From JAXFPC01 sp034180005 (GTDB lineage Bacteria > Bacillota > Negativicutes > Acidaminococcales > Acidaminococcaceae): a DNA stretch of 64,000 bases. The stretch lies in contig JAXFPC010000029.1 in the NCBI GenBank assembly GCA_034180005.1, positions 145,290 to 209,289 on the forward strand. The letters are read 5' to 3'. The position numbers and the translations under genes are program-made. Shown in pieces: positions 33,541-42,417 of the stretch. Positions within the stretch are counted from its first letter, which is position 1, and every line of letters begins with the position of its first letter. The notes under the pieces were generated by a model. It was not told the origin of the DNA. It did not search any database and was given only the letters and a program-made list of their open reading frames with translations.

Positions 33541-34245
33541 TCAACCGCCCAGATAGGCTTTGCGGACAGCTTCGCTGCTTGCCAGCTCCTTGGCGGTGCC
33601 GCTGAGAGTAATGCGTCCCGTTTCCAGAACATAGGCCTTGTCGGCTATGGAAAGAGCCATATTGGCGTTCTGTTCTACTAAAAGAACTGTAGTTCCGCTG
33701 TCATTTATTTCTTTAATTATATTAAATATTTCCTTCACAAGCAAGGGCGCCAAGCCCATGGACGGTTCGTCCAGAAGCAGCAGTTTAGGTTTACTCATCA
33801 GCGCTCTGCCCATAGCAAGCATTTGCTGCTCGCCGCCGGAGAGTGTGCCGGAAATTTGCTCCTTCCTTTCCAGCAGACGGGGAAATTTTTCAAAGACCAT
33901 GGCTAAATCTTTGGCGATTTCATCCTTGTCGCTGCGCAGATACGCACCCAGCTCCAAATTTTCCAGAACGGTCATATTGGCAAAGACATGCCGCCCCTCC
34001 GGCACCTGGCACAAGCCCTGCCCGACGATTTTATGAGCCGGCATACCGACAATATCCTGTCCTTCATACAATATTTTACCTGTTTTCGGCTTTAAAAGAC
34101 CGGAAACAGTACGCAGCGTAGTTGATTTTCCCGCGCCGTTAGAGCCTATCAGGGCTACGATCTCCCCGTCCGGTACATCAAGGCTGATGCCTTTGATTGC
34201 GTGAATCGCTCCGTAATAAACATTGATATCTTCGATTCGCAGCAT
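33541..34245 (-). CDS. livF: branched-chain amino acid ABC transporter ATPase LivF
   Basis: 234 residues. Walker A GSNGAGKSTTLRTVSG, signature LSGGEQQMLAMGRAL, Walker B LLLLDEPSMGLAP, H-loop switch LVEQNANMAL; the MGLAP and EGRHVFANM segments separate LivF from LivG. One of two ATPases of the high-affinity leucine/isoleucine/valine importer. Its first base coincides with the last base of livG. Confidence 0.95.
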   Translation of the reverse strand: MLRIEDINVYYGAIHAIKGISLDVPDGEIVALIGSNGAGKSTTLRTVSGLLKPKTGKILYEGQDIVGMPAHKIVGQGLCQVPEGRHVFANMTVLENLELGAYLRSDKDEIAKDLAMVFEKFPRLLERKEQISGTLSGGEQQMLAMGRALMSKPKLLLLDEPSMGLAPLLVKEIFNIIKEINDSGTTVLLVEQNANMALSIADKAYVLETGRITLSGTAKELASSEAVRKAYLGG

Positions 34246-35018
34246 CAGTTGATTACCTCCTCTCCCAGATAAGCTTCGATGACGCGCTTATTATTTTTGA
34301 TTTCTTCGGGCGTGCCTTCCGCTATTAACAGGCCGTACTCCAGCACGTAAATGCGTTCGCATACTCCCATGACAAGTCCCATATCATGCTCTATCAGCAG
34401 AATGGACAGCTTGAATTCTTCTCTGATCCAACGGATCATCTCCATCAGTTCGATGGTTTCCTGAGGATTCATACCTGCGGCAGGCTCATCCAAAAGCAAA
34501 AGCTTCGGCTCCGTAGCCAACGCACGGGCGATTTCCAAACGCCGCTGTTTGCCGTAAGGCAAATTTTTAGCAAGTTCGTCAGCTTCTTCTTCCAAGTGAA
34601 AGATTTTCAGCAGCTTCATAGCTTTGGCGGTAATATATTCTTCCTGATCAAGATATTTCTTATCGCGGATGACAGCATCGAAAAGATTATAAGTGACATG
34701 CATATTGTAAGCAATCTTGACATTCTCGATAACTGTCAGATCCGAAAAAAGTCGGATATTTTGGAAAGTACGCGCCATGCCCATCTGTGTCACCTGATAA
34801 GACTTTTTACCGCTGCTTTTAGCTCCGTTGAAATAGATATTGCCTTCAGTCGGCGTATATACTCCCGTAATCATATTGAAAGCCGTAGTCTTGCCGGCGC
34901 CGTTGGGGCCGATCAAACCGATAAGCTCTCCTTCGTCTATATGCAGCGACAAATTGGAAACAGCGCGCAGTCCGCCGAAAACCATGGATACATTATCTAC
35001 TTTCAGCAGCTCTGCCAT
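34245..35018 (-). CDS. livG: branched-chain amino acid ABC transporter ATPase LivG
   Basis: 257 residues from ATG 35018, with GGAGGGAAG just upstream; the longer TTG frame is rejected. Walker A GPNGAGKTTAFNMI, the LivG-typical ARTFQNIRLF, signature region LPYGKQRRLEIARAL, Walker B LLLLDEPAAGMNP, H-loop IEHDMGLVM. Partner of LivF. It overlaps the end of livM by 26 bp. Confidence 0.95.
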   Translation of the reverse strand: MAELLKVDNVSMVFGGLRAVSNLSLHIDEGELIGLIGPNGAGKTTAFNMITGVYTPTEGNIYFNGAKSSGKKSYQVTQMGMARTFQNIRLFSDLTVIENVKIAYNMHVTYNLFDAVIRDKKYLDQEEYITAKAMKLLKIFHLEEEADELAKNLPYGKQRRLEIARALATEPKLLLLDEPAAGMNPQETIELMEMIRWIREEFKLSILLIEHDMGLVMGVCERIYVLEYGLLIAEGTPEEIKNNKRVIEAYLGEEVIN

Positions 35019-35952
35019 TGCTCTTCCCTCCAAACTTAAACATTGCCCTGCTCAACTCTTCATTCCCGAAGAGTCCTTGCGGCCGACGCAGCATTAAAAT
35101 AATCAACATTACGGAGTAAATGACCATACGCCACTCAGGATAATCGGACAAAAATGCCGAAATAAATGTCAGCAGCATCGCTCCCGTAATTGCTCCGGTC
35201 ATGGAACCCAAACCGCCTAATACTACCATGGTGAGGATATCAAAGGATCTCATGAACGTAAAGGAAGCCGGATGCGCCAGGAAAAAATAGTGGCTGAATA
35301 AAGCTCCCGCCGTTCCCGCAAAGGATGCGCCCAATGTAAACGCCATCACTTTATACTTGGTCGTATTGATTCCCATAGTATCCGCCGCAATCTCATTCTC
35401 TCTGATTGCCAAACAACAGCGGCCGTGAGCTGAATTTTTAAAATTCTTGATAAAAAAGATTACGCCTGTCATCAGCCAGAAAACATAGGTGAAATTAGTC
35501 ATGCGCGGAATTCCCATCAAACCGGACGCTCCGCCCACATAATCGATGTTCAGAATACAGATGCGAATGATCTCGCCCAAGCCTAAAGTGGCTATTGCCA
35601 GATAATCGCCCTCCAAACGCAGAGTAGGCAGTCCGATAAGGAAACCTAAAAAACCGGCAGCAACTGTCGCAGCTACCAGCGCCGCCTCAAAAGGCAGCCC
35701 CAGTTTAACAGTAATAATCGCGCTTGTGTAGGCGCCCACTGCCATAAAACCGGCATGACCTATGGAGAACTGACCGGTATAGCCGTTGATAAGATTCAAA
35801 CTCACCGCCAAAATAATATTGATACAGATGAGAATGATATTCAACTCCCAAAACGGTCCGATTATTTCCAGGGAAATAAGTGCTTGTATTGCGATATAGG
35901 CGAGAATACATGCGCCAAGAGCTTTATAATCGAATTTTCTGATCGGATTCAT
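34993..35952 (-). CDS. livM: branched-chain amino acid ABC transporter permease LivM
   Basis: 319 residues from ATG 35952 (AGGTGAAG upstream); a GTG three codons earlier is less well placed. Eight or more membrane helices. Family segments: LNLINGYTGQFSIGHAGFMAVGAY, LRLEGDYLAIATLGLGEI, and ENEIAADTMGIN(T)TKYK coupling loop. It forms the channel with LivH. Confidence 0.94.
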   Translation of the reverse strand: MNPIRKFDYKALGACILAYIAIQALISLEIIGPFWELNIILICINIILAVSLNLINGYTGQFSIGHAGFMAVGAYTSAIITVKLGLPFEAALVAATVAAGFLGFLIGLPTLRLEGDYLAIATLGLGEIIRICILNIDYVGGASGLMGIPRMTNFTYVFWLMTGVIFFIKNFKNSAHGRCCLAIRENEIAADTMGINTTKYKVMAFTLGASFAGTAGALFSHYFFLAHPASFTFMRSFDILTMVVLGGLGSMTGAITGAMLLTFISAFLSDYPEWRMVIYSVMLIILMLRRPQGLFGNEELSRAMFKFGGKSNGRAAESR

Positions 35953-35961
35953 AAGCTTCAC

Positions 35962-36852
35962 CTACACTTTCTCGCGTACACGCTTACCTAACAAGCCGGA
36001 CGGTTTATACAACAGAATGAGGATCAAGATGCCGAAAGCTGCCGCATCGCGAAACGTCGATGATAAAAAGCCGCTTACCATCGCTTCGACTATGCCGAGG
36101 ATAATGCCGCCCAGCATGGCGCCCGGAATTATACCTATGCCGCCCAGAACAGCTGCGACGAAAGCCTTTAATCCCGGCATCATACCCATCAGCGGATCGA
36201 TGGAATTATAATATACTCCGACCAGCACACCGCCCGCTGCGGCCAAAGCGCTGCCCAAAGCAAACGTTGTGGAAATGACACGGTCAATATTTATGCCCAT
36301 CAGTCTGGCTGCATCGGCATCATAAGATACGGCGCGCATTGCCTTGCCTGCTTTTGTCTTATTGACGATAAATGTCAGCACTGCCATCAAAATAACGGCG
36401 CTCAATAAAATTACCAGCTGCTGACTGTTGACCACCAACGGCCCGTAACTGTACACCGTTGCTGCGAAAACCGCGGGAAAAGTACGCGGTTGCGGACTCA
36501 CAAACAGAATCATTGTATATTCCAAAAAGAAAGATACGCCTATGGCCGTAATCAAAATAGCGATACGCGGCGCGTTGCGCATGGGTTTATAAGCAATTCT
36601 TTCGATAATGATACCTACTAAAGAAGCTGCAGCCATGGCAAAAATAATGGCAGGTATAAAAGAAAAACCCAATTGAGTAGTAGCGTAAAAGCCGAAATAT
36701 GCTCCCAACATATAAATATCACCGTGAGCAAAATTTATCAGTTTTATAATTCCGTAGATCATTGTATAACCCAGGGCTATCAATGCATAAATGCTTCCCA
36801 GCGATATTCCGTTGATCAATTGCTGAAAAAATTGTTCTGCTAAAGCATCCAT
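35962..36852 (-). CDS. livH: branched-chain amino acid ABC transporter permease LivH
   Basis: 296 residues, eight predicted membrane helices. NGISLGSIYALIALGYTMIYGIIKLINFAHG at the N-terminus is the LivH hallmark (shown in part: SIYALIALGYTMIYG), and AVSYDADAARLMGIN is the ATPase-coupling loop. GAGGGGGGAT precedes the ATG. It stands after a hairpin that separates it from livJ. Confidence 0.94.
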   Translation of the reverse strand: MDALAEQFFQQLINGISLGSIYALIALGYTMIYGIIKLINFAHGDIYMLGAYFGFYATTQLGFSFIPAIIFAMAAASLVGIIIERIAYKPMRNAPRIAILITAIGVSFFLEYTMILFVSPQPRTFPAVFAATVYSYGPLVVNSQQLVILLSAVILMAVLTFIVNKTKAGKAMRAVSYDADAARLMGINIDRVISTTFALGSALAAAGGVLVGVYYNSIDPLMGMMPGLKAFVAAVLGGIGIIPGAMLGGIILGIVEAMVSGFLSSTFRDAAAFGILILILLYKPSGLLGKRVREKV

Positions 36853-36890
36853 CTTATCCCCCCTCGAGACATAAATAAAAATCAGAATAA

Positions 36891-36922
36891 CGAGGCTGTT
36901 GCTATCCGTAACAACAGCCTCG
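36891..36922 (-). terminator. hairpin between livJ and livH
   Basis: A perfect 11-bp stem CGAGGCTGTTG/CAACAGCCTCG with a 10-base loop. On the minus strand only TTATTCTGATTTT follows, so it is a partial terminator or RNA-stabilising hairpin that would leave more livJ than channel message. Confidence 0.6.
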
Positions 36923-37084
36923 TCAATATCTGTAAACTTACTGCCGGATCCAAACTCCGAGCCGACAGTCCGTGCACCGCCCTCACCCTTAATAACGGCG
37001 CTTTATTGGATTATGTTGTTCGTTAAACGTAACTGCTGCCGCAGCACCGGACAAAACCTCCCAATATTTTCGATCTTTGACCGC

Positions 37085-38257
37085 TTAAAGAGAAATCTTT
37101 TCTTTCAAAGAAGGTTTGCCGCCTTCAAGAGAGATAATCAGCGCGCTCATGATCGGGTTGTGCTTCTCATCATAGGTAATCTTGCCGCTGGCAACCGGAA
37201 GATCTTTGGTGGCTGCAATTGCTTTGGCCAGAGCCACGCCTTCTGTGGTACCGGCGCGTTTGATTGCGTCAAACATGATCAAGCCAGCGTTGTAACCCTG
37301 CATAGCGAAGATATCCGGATCTTTTTGATATTTCTCTTTATATGCTTTGATGAAGTTCTGTACGGAGGGATCCGTATCCTGAGCGGAAAAAGCGCTTACA
37401 TAGTAGCAATCTTTCAAAGCTGCGGCGCCGGCAATTTCAGCCAGCTTCGGGCTTTCCCAACCGTCGGAACCCAGCAGCGGAACATTTAAGCCGATTTCAC
37501 GAGCCTGTTTGATAATTTTGGAAACTTCTTCATAATAACCGGGGATATATACAGCTTCGGGATTGGTAGCCTTAATCTTAGTCAAAGCTGATTTGAAATC
37601 CATGTCTTTAGCCAGAAAAGCTTCTTTAGCAACTATCTTGCCGCCTTTTGCTTCCAAAGTCTTTTGGAAAGTTTCAGCCAGTCCCTTGGAATAATCACTG
37701 GAGGAGTCGAACAGTATGGCAACATTCTTCGTCTTTAAGGTTCCGTCAGCGAACTGCGCCATCACCTGACCCTGGAACGGATCGATGAAGCAGGCGCGGA
37801 ACATAAAGTCCTTTACCTTGCCGTTCTCAACGGTAATATTTTCAGCCGTAGCGCTGGGAGCGATGTGCGGAATTTTGTTGGCTGCAGTAATAGGCGCGCC
37901 GGCCGCCACACTGCCGCTTGTCGCCGGTCCGATGATAGCTACGACTTTATCCTGTGTTACGAGTTTGGTAATAGAATTGCCGGATTCGGACGGCTCCGAT
38001 TTATTATCGCTTTCTATAAGAACTACTTTCTTACCATTGATGCCTCCTTTGGCATTGATTTCGTCCGTAGCCATCTTAACGCCGGAGAGAATCGCTTTAC
38101 CGTAGTTGGCAACATTACCCGTCAACTCGAAAGAAGCACCTATCTTAATAGTATCGCCGCTGTCGGCAGCTTCTTTTTTCCCGCCGCAGCCGCTTAACAA
38201 TGACGCCGCTACCATTGTCGCCAAAGCGGCGGTAGCTAATTTTTTCCATGATTTCAT
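37085..38257 (-). CDS. livJ: branched-chain amino acid-binding lipoprotein LivJ/LivK type
   Basis: 390 residues. Signal peptide with lipobox LLSGC (C24). Periplasmic-binding type I fold: IKIGASFELTGNVANYGK, DNKSEPSESGNSI, AIIGPATSGSVAAGAP and the GSDGWESPKL ligand loop. It binds branched-chain amino acids and delivers them to LivHM. First gene of the operon, with a consensus promoter about 85 bp upstream. Confidence 0.94.
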   Translation of the reverse strand: MKSWKKLATAALATMVAASLLSGCGGKKEAADSGDTIKIGASFELTGNVANYGKAILSGVKMATDEINAKGGINGKKVVLIESDNKSEPSESGNSITKLVTQDKVVAIIGPATSGSVAAGAPITAANKIPHIAPSATAENITVENGKVKDFMFRACFIDPFQGQVMAQFADGTLKTKNVAILFDSSSDYSKGLAETFQKTLEAKGGKIVAKEAFLAKDMDFKSALTKIKATNPEAVYIPGYYEEVSKIIKQAREIGLNVPLLGSDGWESPKLAEIAGAAALKDCYYVSAFSAQDTDPSVQNFIKAYKEKYQKDPDIFAMQGYNAGLIMFDAIKRAGTTEGVALAKAIAATKDLPVASGKITYDEKHNPIMSALIISLEGGKPSLKEKISL

Positions 38258-38339
38258 TTCCTTAACCCCTTTTCTTCAAATATACTTCGTCACTCAGCTC
38301 GCTCATAAAATTTTGCTGCCTAATAACTTTATGCCACCA

Positions 38340-38369
38340 ATTATAGCTACACACCGATACTTTTGTCAA
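38340..38369 (-). promoter_or_regulatory. consensus promoter of the liv operon
   Basis: On the minus strand TTGACA (38369-38364), 18 bp, TATAAT (38345-38340). Confidence 0.85.
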
Positions 38370-38662
38370 CAAAAATTTTTGTCATTATTGACTTTTTATG
38401 TATTTTATATGTAACTTTTTTGCTTTTTTGATAAAAAACTACATTTTGTTTATTCATAAAACATTTTTGTCTTTTTATTGCGGATGTTTTTGCCGGGTGT
38501 GCAGAAAGTTTAAACCGACCGATTCATATGCAAAAGTGTTTTCTCCCCTGATATCTTTTTCTTTATCGCGGGAGCAGTTCCTTATAACACGTTAAAATTT
38601 GCTTTCTTTTCGTGCGGCCGAGTCTTCACAGCCTCACGCATCAGCGGAAAATTTTTATAAAA
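38370..38662. other. AT-rich intergenic stretch
   Basis: No gene or repeat recognised. The first 100 bp are very T-rich on the plus strand, which on the minus strand puts an A-tract (UP-like element) just upstream of the liv promoter. Confidence 0.4.
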
Positions 38663-38712
38663 AAGACCACCGTAACGCCGCAATAACCGCGGCATGTTTA
38701 CGGTGGTCTTCC
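38655..38712 (-). terminator. terminator of the par/DUF4446 unit
   Basis: A 13-bp outer stem (AAGACCACCGTAA at 38663-38675 with 38698-38710) plus a GCCGC/GCGGC inner stem; on the minus strand six T follow. Confidence 0.85.
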
Positions 38713-38777
38713 TTATTATAGTCCTATTCCGGCGGCGGTCTTCTTGAGTTATGCACTTCCAAACGCCGCATACTTAA

Positions 38778-39260
38778 CTATTCTTCCAACAGACTTTTCT
38801 CTTCTGCAGCCAAAGCATGGAGCGCCTTGCCGCCCTGCACACTTTTAGCATAGCAGCGGTTGCTGTCCCTTCCGTAGAGGCTCGTCAGAATAAGTCCGTT
38901 CTTTTTTTGATCTGTCAGCAGTATGGAATAGCTCATTTCTCCACCCATAGCTTCAAAAGCGTCGTAGCGGGAAATTTTTACATGTTGAATACAGCCCTGC
39001 ACCTGCGTGGTAAGCGACTGATGACTTTCCTGCAGGTTATTGAAATTTTTTTGCAAAACTTCTATATCTCCAAGGCAGCGGGTCAACACTGTGTCAATGT
39101 TGACATTGTCACCTTTGGTAAACGTTTCGTATTTGCGCTGCAGCACACCCAGTTTCCTGTAGATACACGCGGAAAAGACAAGGCTTGCGAACAGCAGCGC
39201 TGATAAAACCGGTACAATCAGCCCAAGCTGACCTGCGGCCGCTTCGTTAAAATTTTCCAT
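38778..39260 (-). CDS. DUF4446 membrane protein
   Basis: 160 residues from ATG 39260 (AAGGTGA upstream). One membrane helix near the N-terminus (about 12-34), a coiled region with LQKNFNNLQESHQSLTTQ, then the family core ISRYDAFEAMGGEMSYSILLTD and NGLILTSLYGRDSNRCYAK. The family has no known function and typically follows parB in Negativicutes and Clostridia, as it does here. Confidence 0.88.
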   Translation of the reverse strand: MENFNEAAAGQLGLIVPVLSALLFASLVFSACIYRKLGVLQRKYETFTKGDNVNIDTVLTRCLGDIEVLQKNFNNLQESHQSLTTQVQGCIQHVKISRYDAFEAMGGEMSYSILLTDQKKNGLILTSLYGRDSNRCYAKSVQGGKALHALAAEEKSLLEE

Positions 39261-39304
39261 CACACAATCACCTTCATTATATATTACTGTCAAAAACTAT
39301 TACG

Positions 39305-40294
39305 CTAAACCGACAGTTTTTTTATTTCTTTTTGTTTAGCCGGTTTGCTGCCGGCGGAGCGCAACAACTCATAAATCCTGCTCAGATCATCTTCCGAATA
39401 GTATTCGATTTGGATAATACCGCTGCGCTTTCCGTCCTCACCTTTAGCTTTATCTATTATCTTTACTTTTGTTCCCAAAAACTCAACCAGGCTGTTCTGC
39501 ACATCGCGGAAAAACACATTATGTTCCTCATCGTGTTTTTGCTTGGATCTCTTCTTGCCTGCACTCATCAAATCTTCAACAATTTCCCTTGTTATGCGCA
39601 GCTGTTTTCCTTCTTTCAGACGACGAACAACTTCCTCCGTCATACGCGAACTCCAGCCGTGTTTGATAATCTCTTCCGCCACCTGCAGCTGCTGAGATTC
39701 TTTGGGCAGACTTAAAAGCATTTTGGCCTGCCCCATATTGAGCGTGCCTTCCGTCAAATAGGTCTGTACCTGTTTGTGCAAATTGAGCAGACGCAGAATA
39801 TTGGCAACTGCCACACGACTGCGCCCAACCTTCTCCGCTGCCTGTTCCTGTGTCAAAGAAAACTCGGTCATCAATCTCCGTAAACCTTCCGCTTCTTCTA
39901 TGGGATTAAGATCATGACGCTGAATATTTTCTATTAAGGCAATTTCCATCATTTTGGCATCGTCATAATCGTTAACGATGGCGGGTACAGTCGACAATCC
40001 TGCCAGCTTGGCTGCCCTGAAACGTCGTTCCCCCGCTACCAGCTCGAATTTTTTGCCTTTCCTGCGTACCACCAACGGCTGCACAATGCCGTATTCTTTA
40101 ATTGATTCGGCAAGTTCCTGAAGCTTACCTTCATCAAATACCCGACGCGGCTGATATGGATTGGCTGTTATTTTCCCGATCTCTATCTGTAAGGAACCGT
40201 TTGCATTGTTATTAATATTGTCGACTTTCAGCGGTTCACTGCCGTTTTCGCCGAAGATGGCTCCCAAACCTTTGCCTAAGGCCTTTTTATTCAT
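39305..40294 (-). CDS. parB: chromosome-partitioning protein ParB
   Basis: 329 residues. The N-terminal CTP-binding domain shows NPYQPRRVF, GERRFRAAK and ENIQRHDLNPIEEA; the helix-turn-helix lies in FSLTQEQAAEKVGRSRVAVANILRL; and a C-terminal dimerisation domain follows. It loads at parS and spreads as a CTP-dependent clamp for origin segregation. The start overlaps the end of parA by 8 bp. The N-terminus KKALGKGLGAIFG contains the short basic segment that stimulates ParA. Confidence 0.95.
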   Translation of the reverse strand: MNKKALGKGLGAIFGENGSEPLKVDNINNNANGSLQIEIGKITANPYQPRRVFDEGKLQELAESIKEYGIVQPLVVRRKGKKFELVAGERRFRAAKLAGLSTVPAIVNDYDDAKMMEIALIENIQRHDLNPIEEAEGLRRLMTEFSLTQEQAAEKVGRSRVAVANILRLLNLHKQVQTYLTEGTLNMGQAKMLLSLPKESQQLQVAEEIIKHGWSSRMTEEVVRRLKEGKQLRITREIVEDLMSAGKKRSKQKHDEEHNVFFRDVQNSLVEFLGTKVKIIDKAKGEDGKRSGIIQIEYYSEDDLSRIYELLRSAGSKPAKQKEIKKLSV

Positions 40295-41048
40295 CGTCGA
40301 TCACCTCCTGTGCCAATTCCATGTAAACCTGCGCTCCCTTGGATTTATTGTCATAGTCGATAACCGGTTGACCATGGCTGGGAGCTTCACTCAGGCGCAC
40401 ATTTCTTGGTATGATGGTATTATACATCTTCGTTTTAAAATATTTTTGCACTTCTCCCACTACATCCTGCGCCAATTTTGTTCTGCTGTCGTACATTGTC
40501 ATCACAACTCCTTCCAGCTTTAAAGCAGGATTAAGGTTGCGCTGTACCAATTGAATTGTATTCATCAGCATAGTTACGCCTTCCAGCGCGTAAAATTCGC
40601 ACTGGATAGGGATCATAATGGAAGACGAGGCGGTCAGGGCGTTGATAGTCAACAATCCCAATGACGGCGGGCAGTCTATTATTACATAATCATATTCATG
40701 CTTTATTCTTTCCAAAGCATTTTTTAACCTGCCCTCTCTATTCATCAACGAAACCAATTCTATCTCGGCGCCTGCCAACTGTATGGTGGCAGGTATTAAA
40801 TCAAGTCCGGGATAAGCTGAATGTTTCACGATTTCCGCTAAAGGAAGTTCGTTGATCAAAGCGTCGTACACGCATCTTCTGATGTCGCGTTTATCAAAAC
40901 CCAAACCGCTGGTAGCATTTCCCTGCGGGTCAGTATCCAAGAGCAATGTTTTTTTGCCTTTTGCCGCCAGGCATGCCGCCAAGTTGACAGCGGTGGTTGT
41001 TTTGCCCACTCCGCCTTTTTGATTGGCTACAGCTATTACTCGAACCAT
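40287..41048 (-). CDS. parA: chromosome-partitioning ATPase ParA (Soj)
   Basis: 253 residues from ATG 41048 (GAGGTGAAATAC upstream); a longer frame to 41099 has no ribosome site. Deviant Walker A KGGVGKTT with the signature lysine, Walker A' DTDPQGNATSGLG, and Walker B VIIDCPPSLG. No N-terminal DNA-binding extension, so it is the chromosomal type. It moves ParB-parS complexes and, in Bacillus, modulates DnaA. A parS site lies about 140 bp upstream. Confidence 0.95.
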   Translation of the reverse strand: MVRVIAVANQKGGVGKTTTAVNLAACLAAKGKKTLLLDTDPQGNATSGLGFDKRDIRRCVYDALINELPLAEIVKHSAYPGLDLIPATIQLAGAEIELVSLMNREGRLKNALERIKHEYDYVIIDCPPSLGLLTINALTASSSIMIPIQCEFYALEGVTMLMNTIQLVQRNLNPALKLEGVVMTMYDSRTKLAQDVVGEVQKYFKTKMYNTIIPRNVRLSEAPSHGQPVIDYDNKSKGAQVYMELAQEVIDDE

Positions 41049-41189
41049 GTATTTCACCTCTTCATTTTTGATTTCCAAATTAATTGTAGCACAAAACAAA
41101 TTATTTAAAAAGCTTCTCCTTTTATTTTCTTATATGATTGTTATCTCTGCTTCATGCCAACTCTTCGTTTTACAGTCTAAATTTCGCGA

Positions 41190-41205
41190 TGTTTCACGTG
41201 AAACA
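41190..41205. promoter_or_regulatory. parS site 1
   Basis: TGTTTCACGTGAAACA, the exact 16-bp consensus for ParB. It lies in the parA upstream region. Confidence 0.95.
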
Positions 41206-41312
41206 ATATAAACCCTTTTCAAAAACCAATCATTATAGATAATTTTTCGTCCATACTTTGGAGCGAGAACGATACGATATTTGCACCTCTATTTCGTCCT
41301 CGCGTGTGAATA

Positions 41313-41496
41313 TTCTTTTTTTCGCCACAATTTATCTTCCCTTTCTGCAATATGGCCTGCACAGCTTGAGTACGGAGAGGTATTTTTTGTATAACAATTG
41401 TCACGCACGCGAATAACGGATGGGTTATTTTCATGCGTGCTCATTTCTATGTTGAGAAACTCCTTTACGCACTCAGTCTGGCCTATCCGACTCACA
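41313..41496 (+). repeat. dispersed repeat element, copy B
   Basis: Homologous to 787-968 (see there). It has the same promoter-like TTGAGT, 18 bp, TATAAC and runs directly into the parS palindrome. It sits between the two parS sites. Rest of the 41049-41554 gap: nothing else recognised. Confidence 0.6.
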
Positions 41497-41502
41497 ACAA
41501 TA

Positions 41503-41542
41503 AAAAGCGTCGTATGTTTCACGTGAAACATACGACGCTTTT
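41503..41542. promoter_or_regulatory. 40-bp perfect palindrome with parS site 2 at its centre
   Basis: The exact parS TGTTTCACGTGAAACA (41515-41530) is extended on both sides by 12 complementary bases (AAAAGCGTCGTA and its complement). As RNA it would be a long perfect hairpin with A and T flanks, just 13 bp after the noc stop on the minus strand and right after repeat copy B on the plus strand. So it may serve both as a ParB site and a transcription terminator. Confidence 0.9.
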
Positions 41543-41554
41543 AAATCTACTCTG

Positions 41555-42406
41555 TCATTTCTTCTTTTTTTGATTTTTTATTTGCAGGCGTACAACGACA
41601 TCATCGCCTTCTAAAGTTTGATCCATAGCTACAGGGATACCGGCATCTTTAATAGCGTCGACTATCTTTTTAATGCTGTTGAGATAAATGCGTACGTCAC
41701 TGACAACCAACAGTCTTTTGCGCTTATTCTCCTGTTTGCTTTCATTAAGTTTGGAGATGTACTCATCGCATTGTCTTACATTCAATCCCTTATCAACAAT
41801 ATATTTTAGAGCCGCTTCTCTCTGCCCTTCATCCAATTTCAACAAAGCGCGGGCATGTCTTTCCGTAAGACCTTTCTTCGTTAATTCCTGTCGAACCCCC
41901 TCGCTTAGTTTAAGAAGTCTGAGCTTGTTGGCGATAGTGGATTGTTTCTTGCCTACTCTGCCGGCCATGGCCTCCTGTGTCAGATGAAACTCGTTCATGA
42001 GTTTTTCATAGCCTTCAGCTTCTTCCAGGAAATGCAAATCTTCTCTCTGCAAATTTTCAATCAAGGCAATTTCCGCTATTTGCTGAGAAGTATATTCGCT
42101 TATTATCACTGGAACTTCCTGCAAAGCAGCTATTTTGGACGCACGCAGCCTTCGTTCGCCGGCTATCAGCATATATTTGCCTTCCTCTTCGGGAGCAACC
42201 AGCAAAGGCTGCAGAACGCCGTACTGACCTATGGATTCCGATAATTCTTCCAAAGCGTTGTCGTCAAAAACTTTTCTTGGTTGATAAGGATTCGGCACTA
42301 TGGATTCAATCGGCAGTTTAACCACCTTTATCTCACCGACAGTTTTCTTATCCTGTATCAAGTTAAAGCTTGTATCTAAAACCGAAAAACCGTCATCTAC
42401 GATCAT
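41555..42406 (-). CDS. noc: nucleoid occlusion protein Noc (ParB paralogue)
   Basis: 283 residues from ATG 42406 (GAGGAG upstream; GTG one codon earlier also possible). ParB-type CTP domain NPYQPRKVF, GERRLRASK, ENLQREDLHFLEEA. The recognition region GKKQSTIANKLRLLKL is like Bacillus Noc rather than ParB. The place between rsmG and parA is that of noc in Bacillus. Noc binds its own sites and keeps the division ring off the nucleoid. The N-terminal about 25 residues may be the membrane-targeting helix. Confidence 0.88.
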   Translation of the reverse strand: MIVDDGFSVLDTSFNLIQDKKTVGEIKVVKLPIESIVPNPYQPRKVFDDNALEELSESIGQYGVLQPLLVAPEEEGKYMLIAGERRLRASKIAALQEVPVIISEYTSQQIAEIALIENLQREDLHFLEEAEGYEKLMNEFHLTQEAMAGRVGKKQSTIANKLRLLKLSEGVRQELTKKGLTERHARALLKLDEGQREAALKYIVDKGLNVRQCDEYISKLNESKQENKRKRLLVVSDVRIYLNSIKKIVDAIKDAGIPVAMDQTLEGDDVVVRLQIKNQKKKK

Positions 42407-42417
42407 CACTTTCTCCT

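Noticed and set aside
41289..41531. 80-codon minus-strand frame over repeat copy B
   Set aside because: The matching frame in copy A is full of stops, and it would begin inside the parS palindrome.
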